Shown piece by piece: positions 1 to 6,090 of a stretch of DNA of 7,020 nt. The position numbers were made by a program, and so were the translations under genes. The stretch is from a bacterium (GTDB lineage: Bacteria > Margulisbacteria > Marinamargulisbacteria > SXXA01). How positions within the stretch are numbered: the stretch's first letter is position 1; each line of letters opens with the position of its first letter. The notes under the pieces are model-generated. The model was not told where the DNA came from and did not search any database. It saw only the letters and a program-made list of their open reading frames with translations. The stretch is taken from NCBI GenBank assembly GCA_010027915.1, contig RGUG01000066.1:1-7020 (forward strand), in the 5' to 3' direction.

Positions 1-1
1 C

Positions 2-1597
2 GCTGTCATGGTCTCTTTGATCAATCAAAGCCCCGATCACCCGTTGTTAGAAGATGCGGTGGTAGACGCCGCCGTTGGGCGGGCATCCCAGCACGTGAGC
101 CAATCGATTACCTTGGTTAACACACTAGGTGCCCGTCGGCGCAAACCGTCGCATGCGTACTTGGTTCAACGCGTGGCCAAACAACTGGTCATGACCGCAC
201 CCGATAGAGTCCCGTCCTTCTGTCAACCAATGGGTGAGCACGCCGACCAGTGTTATGAAGCGGCGGCGGTTCAAGCCAGTAATAAAAAAAGCCAGGATGC
301 CCTCATGGCCTTGATGGCCATCCGTAGCCCCACCATTAAGCAACGCATTATCGAAGAATGGGCGAATGATCCTGGGCTATTGGTGCGTTTGGATTGGGGG
401 GCACTCTCGGCTTCTTCGTCCTTAGACTCAAAAATGCCCCGCGACTTACGGGCACTACTTGCTTTGATACAAGCCGGCAGTCAATCACAATTTGGTCCGG
501 CCCTCATACGGGCCAATGAGCTAGCCAATGACAAAAAAAACCTGGCCTTGCAACTCATTGGGCTGTTGTATGTCAATCAAGGTCTCATCCCCGAAGGTAT
601 TGCCACCATTCGCTCCATACCCAACCCCACCCAACGCGTGCTGGGATTTGAAAAAGCCTGTGTCTGGTTGATTCAAAAAAAACAAGTAGACGAGGCCTTG
701 GGGATTCAAACCACGTATGTAAACCGTGATTCTCAAGCCATCTTACAAGCGTTGGCCCTTCATTACGTTCAATCAAGTCAATGGGAATTGGCTGACGCCA
801 CCATCAAACGACTACCAACCCTACCCCTGTCTTTGATGTCACGGCTGATTCTAGAATCAGCCAAACAAGGGGATATTGAACGTGCAGTTGGCTGGATGCA
901 ACGTCTTCCGGACACAAAAGAAAGCCAGATGGTGGCCCAACAACTGGGTGAGTTAAGTGGGTTAGGATCGGATTTCATGTTTACCATGATGCACCTCGGC
1001 AAACTCAAAGCCCCCCATAAAGAAACCGTGATGCAGTCGTTTGCCCGTACCTATGCCAGCCAATTCAATCAATACGATCGGGTTGCAAAACGCATGAAGT
1101 TATCTGCCACCTCCCCTTTGTTGCAGGCGTTATTATCGGATGCCATTCAAGCCAATGAGTTGTCCCAACTGCCGGCCATGATAGAGGGGTATCAAGGCGA
1201 TGACGCCCAATGGTTGATTACCCATATTATTTTAGAGTTGGCCAAACAAAAGCGTCCCTTGGGTACATGGCCCCGTCAGTTATCCCTTTCAAAGACCCCC
1301 GACTTAGGCCTCATGCAATGCCTGGCTTATGCCCAAGTTGCATGGCTCAATGGCCAACCCCAAGACGGTAACCGTTGGCTAGATCGGGCAAAGGAACGTC
1401 AAAAGGATCTAAGCCACTCATTTCAAGTAACAGGCATACGACGCATTTGTGAGCTGATGGACCAGACCCAAACGGATGCGGCACTCACCTGTCGATCGGC
1501 TTTACCTATACCCGATCAGATACGGTTCTTGGCGGCACTACCCGATTGGGCCACCTCGCGTGATGTCTCGGGTTGGTTGCCTTCTTATCAGCCCTAA
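2..1597 (+). CDS. Helical-repeat (TPR-like alpha-solenoid) protein of unknown function, probably 5'-partial
   Basis: I do not recognise this gene as a named family. The frame is open to the left edge. The first ATG, at position 8, has no room for a visible ribosome binding site, and the protein from it (529 residues) has no signal peptide or membrane segment, so the true start may lie outside the window. The chain is almost wholly helical and rich in Ala, Leu and Gln. From about residue 194 to 321 (counted from that ATG) I see four successive units of 31-33 residues, starting near 194, 227, 259 and 290. Each has a helix pair with an AL/AV-type second half and a Pro/Asn/Asp-rich turn, as in TPR or Sel1-like solenoids. 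More degenerate helical repeats seem to continue to about residue 500. Such folds usually serve as protein-binding scaffolds, so a docking role is inference. It ends in TAA 63 bases before a small gene and shares direction with the patatin gene. Two A8 runs and one A7 run lie in the frame. Confidence 0.8.
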   Translation, partial: AVMVSLINQSPDHPLLEDAVVDAAVGRASQHVSQSITLVNTLGARRRKPSHAYLVQRVAKQLVMTAPDRVPSFCQPMGEHADQCYEAAAVQASNKKSQDALMALMAIRSPTIKQRIIEEWANDPGLLVRLDWGALSASSSLDSKMPRDLRALLALIQAGSQSQFGPALIRANELANDKKNLALQLIGLLYVNQGLIPEGIATIRSIPNPTQRVLGFEKACVWLIQKKQVDEALGIQTTYVNRDSQAILQALALHYVQSSQWELADATIKRLPTLPLSLMSRLILESAKQGDIERAVGWMQRLPDTKESQMVAQQLGELSGLGSDFMFTMMHLGKLKAPHKETVMQSFARTYASQFNQYDRVAKRMKLSATSPLLQALLSDAIQANELSQLPAMIEGYQGDDAQWLITHIILELAKQKRPLGTWPRQLSLSKTPDLGLMQCLAYAQVAWLNGQPQDGNRWLDRAKERQKDLSHSFQVTGIRRICELMDQTQTDAALTCRSALPIPDQIRFLAALPDWATSRDVSGWLPSYQP

Positions 1598-1622
1598 CAC
1601 CCTTCGATTCCCATGTTTGGCA

Positions 1623-1638
1623 CCCCAATTGAGTGGGG
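1623..1638 (+). other. Short inverted repeat between the solenoid gene and the small gene
   Basis: CCCCA (1623-1627) can pair with TGGGG (1634-1638) around a 6-base loop. The hairpin is followed by AAAG rather than a T run, so it does not look like an intrinsic terminator. It sits just upstream of the strong ribosome binding site of the small gene and could at most modulate mRNA ends or translation. It may be chance. Confidence 0.25.
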
Positions 1639-1648
1639 AAAGTATGAT

Positions 1649-1654
1649 GGGAGG
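1649..1654 (+). promoter_or_regulatory. Strong Shine-Dalgarno sequence GGGAGG for the 43-codon gene
   Basis: GGGAGG lies 6 bases before the ATG at 1661, close to ideal complementarity and spacing for the 16S rRNA tail. It is the strongest such site I see in the window. It is the main reason for calling the small reading frame that follows as a real gene. Confidence 0.6.
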
Positions 1655-1660
1655 ATCACC

Positions 1661-1792
1661 ATGTCAGAACATGAAATCAACCATTTAATTCAACGTCATC
1701 TTGATGCCCATTACACCCGCAATGGGATGCATTTGGAGTACACCTTGGATTTTGGGCAATTGTCATTACTGTTTGATGTTTGTTTAAATTAG
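1661..1792 (+). CDS. Small hypothetical protein, 43 residues
   Basis: This short frame runs from ATG at 1661 to TAG at 1790-1792. It is preceded by GGGAGG at 6-base spacing. The peptide has five His residues (4, 8, 13, 17, 24), an amphipathic N-terminal half beginning MSEHEINHLI, and a more hydrophobic C-terminal end around LSLLFDVCLN. It has no membrane segment long enough to be convincing and no signal peptide. I do not recognise a family. It sits between the helical-repeat gene and the patatin gene, in the same direction, and is in the same frame as the patatin gene: only its single TAG separates the two open frames. It could be a genuine small protein, a leader-type frame controlling patatin translation, or the remnant of a longer gene. 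The ribosome binding site favours translation; function is unknown. Confidence 0.5.
   Translation: MSEHEINHLIQRHLDAHYTRNGMHLEYTLDFGQLSLLFDVCLN
1760..1789 (+). promoter_or_regulatory. Possible sigma70-type promoter for the patatin gene
   Basis: TTGTCA (1760-1765) is followed after 17 bases by TTTAAA (1783-1788). Alternatively, TTAAAT (1784-1789) at 18-base spacing has a TG one base upstream, as in an extended -10 element. Each -10 version matches four of six consensus positions. The element overlaps the 3' end of the small gene and would give a leader of roughly 50 bases before the patatin ATG. It is a consensus match only, and such matches are common by chance. Confidence 0.3.
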
Positions 1793-1843
1793 TGGCATGA
1801 GATACACACGTCAACATCCCACTGTGAGTCAAGGACACCCAAG

Positions 1844-2953
1844 ATGACCAAAGTAAAACGGGCACTGGTACTCACAGGCGGGGGGGCAAGGGGGGCTTAT
1901 CAAGCGGGTGCCTTGCATGCCATTGGGGAGATCGTGGCCCGCCATGGCATTGACACCCCTTTTCATATTGTCACGGGCAACAGTGCGGGTGCCATTAACG
2001 CCGCATGGCTGGCATCCAATATCGACACCTTTCCGGATGCCACCCAACGATTGCGGGCATTTTGGGATGGGCTTCATACCCATGATATTTTTAAAACCGA
2101 TATCAAGTCGTTAATCGGACGGGGATTAAAATCACTGTGGGAAATTTCAACCGGTGGTCTGCATCATCGTAAATCAGTGCGGTCGTTGCTGGATACCAGC
2201 CCATTATGGCGGTTAATCTACCAGCAAATTGACTGTCACCCTATCCGCTCCCATATCCAAAATGGTCGATTGGATGCCATTGCCATTACGTCGGTTAATT
2301 ATTCAACGGGGGATAGCCGGGTGTTTTATGATGCCGCCACCCCCCTTGATCCCTATGGATTGCCTCGAAGTGATGCCCTACAAACCGCCATCACACCCAA
2401 ACATGTGCTGGGATCCGCTGCGATTCCCATTTTGTTTCCACCCGTCAAAATTGGACATGATTATTATGGAGACGGTAGCTTGCGCAATTATACCCCCATG
2501 AGCCCGGCCATTCATTTGGGGGCCACCCATTTGATGGTGGTGGCGGTTCGTCATGCCGAGTCCACCCCCAGTATGGGCCCTCAATTTCCCAGTATTGCAC
2601 GTATTTTGGGGGTTATCTTAAATTTTGTGTTATTAGATGCCATTGACTATGACTACCGAATGTTAGAACGAGTCAATTCATTACAGCCTCAGTTTCCGTG
2701 CCGACCGATTGGGGTGCATCTGATTAGACCCCAACAAGATTTTGGCCAAATGGCGATGTCTCACCTTCATCATTCTCCTCGTTTGTTGCGTTATTTAATT
2801 CGCGGATTGGGGTCCGATGCCGAAGCCGCTGATTTGTTTAGCTATTTATTGTTTGAATCCCCTTATTTAACCCAACTGAGTCAATTGGGCTACGATAATA
2901 CCCTGTCTCAAGAGGCCGATATTCTGAGCTTTTTTCGTTCTTCTTCCCCTTGA
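1844..2953 (+). CDS. Patatin-like phospholipase (Ser-Asp acyl hydrolase)
   Basis: The 369-residue protein is a patatin-family lipid acyl hydrolase, expected to cleave ester bonds of phospholipids or other lipids with a Ser-Asp dyad. All key elements are present: an N-terminal beta strand leading to the oxyanion-hole loop GGGARG (residues 12-17), the nucleophile elbow GNSAG (45-49, Ser47), the conserved block around SAAIPILFPP (191-200), and the catalytic Asp in GDGSLRN (Asp210). Ser follows the Asp-Gly pair, where many relatives have Gly or Ala. No signal peptide or membrane helix is visible, so it is likely cytoplasmic or membrane-peripheral unless exported by another route. The ATG at 1844 has AAGGA at 1831-1835, 8 bases upstream, and puts the oxyanion loop at the usual distance from the N-terminus. 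The oxyanion loop is encoded by runs of seven and six G. The natural substrate cannot be read from sequence. It could be a housekeeping lipase, a toxin or an effector; genomic context gives no sign of a secretion system. Confidence 0.93.
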   Translation: MTKVKRALVLTGGGARGAYQAGALHAIGEIVARHGIDTPFHIVTGNSAGAINAAWLASNIDTFPDATQRLRAFWDGLHTHDIFKTDIKSLIGRGLKSLWEISTGGLHHRKSVRSLLDTSPLWRLIYQQIDCHPIRSHIQNGRLDAIAITSVNYSTGDSRVFYDAATPLDPYGLPRSDALQTAITPKHVLGSAAIPILFPPVKIGHDYYGDGSLRNYTPMSPAIHLGATHLMVVAVRHAESTPSMGPQFPSIARILGVILNFVLLDAIDYDYRMLERVNSLQPQFPCRPIGVHLIRPQQDFGQMAMSHLHHSPRLLRYLIRGLGSDAEAADLFSYLLFESPYLTQLSQLGYDNTLSQEADILSFFRSSSP

Positions 2954-2966
2954 TCGAGGCGATCAA
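2950..2966 (+). other. Perfect 7-base inverted repeat overlapping the patatin stop codon
   Basis: TTGATCG (2950-2956) and CGATCAA (2960-2966) form a perfect 7-bp stem with a 3-base loop, and the TGA stop lies inside the left arm. No T run follows directly, so it is not a classical intrinsic terminator. It could stabilise the 3' end of the mRNA left after Rho-dependent termination downstream. Confidence 0.4.
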
Positions 2967-3044
2967 CCCATTTCTTGCTTGCCCCTTTCTTCTTTCCTAT
3001 TATCCCTATCATACCCCAGCAAAACACCACCCTATTTATCCGCC
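2967..3044 (+). terminator. Possible Rho-dependent termination region after the patatin gene
   Basis: This 78-base tract has about 32 C and only 4 G by hand count, and it begins just after the hairpin at the patatin stop codon. Unstructured, C-rich, G-poor RNA is the known signature of Rho loading (rut) sites. No intrinsic terminator with a stem and U run is visible for this transcript. The tract carries no convincing reading frame. Termination here would keep the patatin transcript from running into the convergent ilvA gene. This is inference from composition. Confidence 0.4.
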
Positions 3045-3239
3045 GTTGTTTTTTAGCAGCGTCTTGTCGTGTATTGTGAAGGAGGCAGGCGACCGTTTGA
3101 TCCCGTCACAACCGATGATGCCCCTTTCACTCACGTGATATGCTTTGGTTGGGTACAGGGCAATAAATGCGGGGTTAATTGACCCACACCCATCATCACC
3201 ACACCGCAACCCCCAAAAAACAGGCCAACCCATCGGGTG
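3045..3239. other. Remainder of the convergent intergenic region
   Basis: No convincing gene is visible here. For ilvA on the minus strand there is a weak ACCC/GGGT 4-bp stem (3228-3238), followed in that direction by seven bases and then a run of six T (plus-strand A run 3215-3220). This is a poor intrinsic-terminator candidate. An 8-base palindrome TCACGTGA lies at 3131-3138. A minus-strand frame of 65 codons (3036-3233) starts 6 bases after the ilvA stop but has no ribosome binding site. Plus-strand bases about 3182-3231 are again C/A-rich. Confidence 0.4.
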
Positions 3240-4742
3240 TTAGGAACACAACATGCCTTTCCAACCCGCATGGGTATGGTCTCGCCACGGATAGCCCACC
3301 TCATTTAACCGCTGACACACCGTCGGCCACGCAGAGATGGGCACGGATAATCCCAATAACACCCGACCATAATCCGCCCCGTGGTTACGATAGTGAAACA
3401 AGGTAATGGACCACTCACCCCCCAGTTTGGTTAAAAACCTTAACAAGGCACCCGGTCGTTCCGGAAACTCCACGTGTAATAACCGCTCGTCTGGTAAATG
3501 GGCCCGTCCCCCCATCATATGACGCAAATGCACCTTGGCCATTTCATCGTGTGAAATATCAATCGCCTCATACCCATGGGCGTGCAACTGTTCCAATAAT
3601 CGGGGCCGTGCACCCCATGGCACCTCAATGCCTACCAATACCATCGCGTGCTCATCTTGTTGGTAACGGTAATTAAATTCTGTAATGGCATGGGGACCCA
3701 ATTGGCGGCAAAACGCCCTAAAACTGCCCGGTTTCTCAGGGATTTGTACCAACATCATCATCTCTCGACCTTCCCCCAACGCCGCCCGCTCTGCGATGTG
3801 TTGCAACCGATCAAAATTAAGATTGGCCCCACTTAAAATGGCCACCGCATTGGTCGCCGGCTGCGACAGGGTCGGCACCATTTTTTTTAGACCCGCCAAT
3901 GCCAAGGCCCCCGCCGGCTCACACGCCACCCTTGTGACCTCAAAAATATCTTTGATGGCGGCACACACCTCATCGGTGGTCACCGTTACCATGTCATGGA
4001 CATGGGCTTTTGCCATTTCAAACGGAAGGGCACCCGCCCGTTTGACTGCCACCCCATCCACAAAAATACCCACCTCCTCCAAGTCGACCAACTGACCTGC
4101 CCGCAAGGCCGCCGTCATACACGCCGCATCATCTGGCTCTACCCCGATCAATCGGGTATGAGGCGACACCGCATGTAAATAGGCGGCCATTCCACCCAAT
4201 AATCCACCCCCACCCACCGGTACAAAGACCACGTCTACCAGTGGCAGCTGTGCCACCAATTCCTTGGCCACTGTCCCCTGCCCTATCATGACCTGCCGAT
4301 CATCAAATGGGTGCAAAAACACCAACTGCTGCGCAATCGCCAACTCGTGGGCGTGGTGATAGGCTTCGTCATAGGTCGATCCCACCAATTCCACGGTGGC
4401 ACCCATTCGCCTCACCGCATTGACTTTAATATCCGGAGCGGTCTTGGGCATCACAATGGTCGCCGGGATTCCCATGCTACGGGCACCATACGCCACCCCC
4501 TGGGCATGATTGCCTGCCGACGCCGCTATCACCCCTTTGGCCCGTTGTTCCGCTGGGATACTGGCCAGCTTTTGATACGCCCCCCGAATTTTGAATGAAA
4601 ACACCGGCTGTAGGTCTTCACGTTTTAAATACACCGGCACACCGAACCGCTGACTCAGTGGCACGGCCTCTTCCAACGTGGACACCACCGCCACCTCATA
4701 CACACAAGACGAGTTGATGGCCTCTTGCCAGTTGAAGCTCAT
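3240..4742 (-). CDS. ilvA: Threonine ammonia-lyase (threonine deaminase), biosynthetic
   Basis: The enzyme converts threonine to 2-oxobutanoate and ammonia with pyridoxal phosphate, the first committed step of isoleucine synthesis in the cytoplasm. The 500-residue product matches the roughly 510-residue biosynthetic form. The PLP lysine is Lys51 in SFKIRGAY, followed by SAGNHAQG (75-82), the phosphate-binding GGGGL (177-181) and SGANLNF (304-310). Two C-terminal ACT-like regulatory domains lie at about 330-402 (PEKPGSF, ITEFNYRY) and 421-493 (PERPGALLRFL, ITLFHYR, GADYGRVL), the arrangement that gives isoleucine inhibition and valine activation in known homologues. I chose the ATG at 4742 because it forms an ATGA overlap with the stop of the upstream gene and fits family length. 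An ATG at 4754 is the nearest alternative. The frame stays open to an ATG at 4868, but that extra N-terminus has no counterpart in the family and lies wholly over the metallopeptidase gene. An A8 run (plus-strand T 3881-3888) lies in the frame. Confidence 0.96.
   Translation of the reverse strand: MSFNWQEAINSSCVYEVAVVSTLEEAVPLSQRFGVPVYLKREDLQPVFSFKIRGAYQKLASIPAEQRAKGVIAASAGNHAQGVAYGARSMGIPATIVMPKTAPDIKVNAVRRMGATVELVGSTYDEAYHHAHELAIAQQLVFLHPFDDRQVMIGQGTVAKELVAQLPLVDVVFVPVGGGGLLGGMAAYLHAVSPHTRLIGVEPDDAACMTAALRAGQLVDLEEVGIFVDGVAVKRAGALPFEMAKAHVHDMVTVTTDEVCAAIKDIFEVTRVACEPAGALALAGLKKMVPTLSQPATNAVAILSGANLNFDRLQHIAERAALGEGREMMMLVQIPEKPGSFRAFCRQLGPHAITEFNYRYQQDEHAMVLVGIEVPWGARPRLLEQLHAHGYEAIDISHDEMAKVHLRHMMGGRAHLPDERLLHVEFPERPGALLRFLTKLGGEWSITLFHYRNHGADYGRVLLGLSVPISAWPTVCQRLNEVGYPWRDHTHAGWKGMLCS
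4739..4742 (-). promoter_or_regulatory. ATGA stop/start overlap, metallopeptidase gene to ilvA
   Basis: On the minus strand the TGA stop of the metallopeptidase gene (4741-4739) shares bases with the ilvA ATG (4742-4740). No good Shine-Dalgarno sequence precedes this ATG. The geometry is typical of termination-reinitiation coupling, so ilvA translation probably depends on translation of its upstream neighbour. Confidence 0.65.
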
Positions 4743-5413
4743 ATTAAACGCCATTGTATCTGATGGGCATGGACCCGCAACCAGTGATGAGAGGCTTTCC
4801 ATGTGGGGGTGTGTGAATGCAACAACGACCAAAATTCCGGGCGATGGTTCAGGTGCTTTAAGTGACACAACTCATGGCAGATCACATCGTCTAACACTGA
4901 CAATGGGGCCATGATCAACCCCCAATGGATCGCCACCACACCCGAAGATGAACAGCTACCCCAGCGTGTTCGGGCCGAACTAAGTCGTACTTTGGTCGGC
5001 ACCAGCCCCACCCGTTGGGATACCTTATCCACCCGCAATGGAATCATTTGGGTGGCGTTTTCTTGCAATCTGGTGCGTAAGCCCGATACCCAGTCAGTCT
5101 GGGTATCAACCTCATAACACAGCCCCTCCCATCGTGTGGGTTCCCCCGCTCGATGCACAATCGACACCGGCTCACCTTGATACCAAAACCATCCCCCCGG
5201 ACATAATGTACTGGCCAATGATGTGGCGTGAACCGTTTCTATTTGTTGTTGCTGAATCACAATCCAGTCCTGATGGGCCGACACAAACGCTTGAATGGCG
5301 TCCAGGGAAATGCCATACGGCACCCTGGCATGCACAACCCCACCGGGTGCCACCGACAAGGCCATGCGTCGACGACGCCGATGGCGACTCACTTTCAAGG
5401 TATAGGGGGTCAT
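4739..5413 (-). CDS. YgjP-type (DUF45) zinc metallopeptidase-domain protein
   Basis: The 224-residue product has the hallmark of the YgjP-like metallopeptidase family. It carries a zinc-binding HELCH motif (residues 180-184) with a third likely ligand at His190 in HLNHRPEFW, and the conserved RWGSCSS block at 150-156. The basic N-terminus SRHRRRRR (9-16), followed by a short beta-rich region, is also usual for this family. Length is close to the usual 220-240 residues. No signal peptide or membrane helix is seen, so it is probably cytoplasmic. The fold relates to SprT and other gluzincin-like peptidases, but physiological substrates of the family are not established. Its start forms an ATGA overlap with the end of rpe, and its stop does the same with the ilvA start, so it is the middle gene of a coupled trio. 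A moderate AGG lies 7 bases before its ATG. Family assignment is firm; protease activity is inference. Confidence 0.92.
   Translation of the reverse strand: MTPYTLKVSRHRRRRRMALSVAPGGVVHARVPYGISLDAIQAFVSAHQDWIVIQQQQIETVHATSLASTLCPGGWFWYQGEPVSIVHRAGEPTRWEGLCYEVDTQTDWVSGLRTRLQENATQMIPLRVDKVSQRVGLVPTKVRLSSARTRWGSCSSSGVVAIHWGLIMAPLSVLDDVICHELCHLKHLNHRPEFWSLLHSHTPTWKASHHWLRVHAHQIQWRLI
5410..5413 (-). promoter_or_regulatory. ATGA stop/start overlap, rpe to metallopeptidase gene
   Basis: The rpe TGA stop (5412-5410) shares bases with the metallopeptidase ATG (5413-5411). An AGG 7 bases upstream of the ATG, inside the end of rpe, can serve as a modest ribosome binding site. The geometry suggests translational coupling. 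Confidence 0.65.
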
Positions 5414-6075
5414 GACAATACCTGATGAAATGCTTGAATGGCCGCTTGATAAGACGGGGCTTTAAATAATGCCGTGCCGGCCACAATGGTATCGGCACCC
5501 GCCTCGACGACCGCCCGAATGGTATCCAGTCCAATCCCACCATCCACTTCGAGTCTTATGGGGCGTCCCAGTTGATCGATGCGTTGCCGAATGGCACGAA
5601 TTTTTTCTAACGATGATGGAATAAACGGCTGGCCCCCAAAGCCCGGGTTCACCGACATGACCACCACCATATCCACCTGATCCAAGGTATGATCCAATAC
5701 CGATAACGGTGTGGCGGGATTCAATGCCAATCCGGGTGATACCCCATAAGACCGAATCAACTGAATGGTGCGGTCCACATGATAAGTCGCTTCAGGATGA
5801 AACGTGATATAAGACACCCCATGGGCTGCCATCTCAGGCACCAAGGGATCCACGGGGGTGGTCATCAAATGAACATCAAAGGGGGCCGTAATCCCATATC
5901 GTTTTAATGCGCCTACCACCACCGGACCCATGGTTAAGTTGGGTACAAAATGCTGGTCCATGACATCAATGTGTACCATGTCCGCCCCTGCCGCCAACAT
6001 GGCCGACACATCATCGCCCAGGCGGGCAAAATCGGCCGATAAAATAGAAGGGGCAATCATGAGCGGTTGTTTCAT
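5410..6075 (-). CDS. rpe: Ribulose-phosphate 3-epimerase
   Basis: The enzyme interconverts D-ribulose 5-phosphate and D-xylulose 5-phosphate in the pentose phosphate pathway (and the Calvin cycle where present). The 221-residue product is full length for this TIM-barrel family. It shows the N-terminal APSILSADF strand (8-16), the metal and catalytic block HIDVMD (His35, Asp37), His69 in DVHLM, the phosphate-loop motif NPGFGGQ (143-149), and VDGG (177-180) with the second catalytic Asp178. The block after MD reads QHFVPN where many relatives have GHFVPN; this position varies in the family. The ATG at 6075 is the furthest upstream start possible, since the mltG stop lies in the same frame five codons before it. 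An internal ATG at residue 6 is an alternative. No good Shine-Dalgarno sequence precedes either. It lies 15 bases after mltG and overlaps the next gene by 4 bases. Confidence 0.97.
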   Translation of the reverse strand: MKQPLMIAPSILSADFARLGDDVSAMLAAGADMVHIDVMDQHFVPNLTMGPVVVGALKRYGITAPFDVHLMTTPVDPLVPEMAAHGVSYITFHPEATYHVDRTIQLIRSYGVSPGLALNPATPLSVLDHTLDQVDMVVVMSVNPGFGGQPFIPSSLEKIRAIRQRIDQLGRPIRLEVDGGIGLDTIRAVVEAGADTIVAGTALFKAPSYQAAIQAFHQVLS

Positions 6076-6090
6076 GGGCGTATTAAAGCA

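Noticed and set aside
1476..1688. Plus-strand frame of 70 codons spanning the end of the solenoid gene
   Set aside because: It mostly overlaps a well-supported gene in another frame, has no ribosome binding site, and overlaps the better supported small gene at 1661.
2950..3138. Plus-strand frame of 62 codons starting TTG at the patatin stop
   Set aside because: It has a TTG start with no ribosome binding site, lies in the C-rich tract, and the peptide is low in coding character (Pro, Tyr and Ser clusters).
3131..3138. Palindrome TCACGTGA as an operator
   Set aside because: It is a single 8-base palindrome in a convergent gap with no promoter nearby, easily chance.
3045..3239. tRNA or small RNA gene in the convergent gap
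   Set aside because: I found no cloverleaf-compatible stems and no T-loop consensus on either strand.
3215..3240. Intrinsic terminator for ilvA on the minus strand
   Set aside because: The stem is only 4 bp and seven bases separate it from the six-T run, too weak to call as a terminator feature.
3685..4095. Plus-strand frame of 136 codons opposite ilvA
   Set aside because: It is an antisense shadow of a conserved enzyme; the Ala/Ser/Thr-rich peptide mirrors the GC-rich codons of ilvA.
5038..5415. Plus-strand frame of 125 codons opposite the metallopeptidase gene
   Set aside because: It is antisense to a gene with a clear HELCH motif, and the peptide shows no family features.
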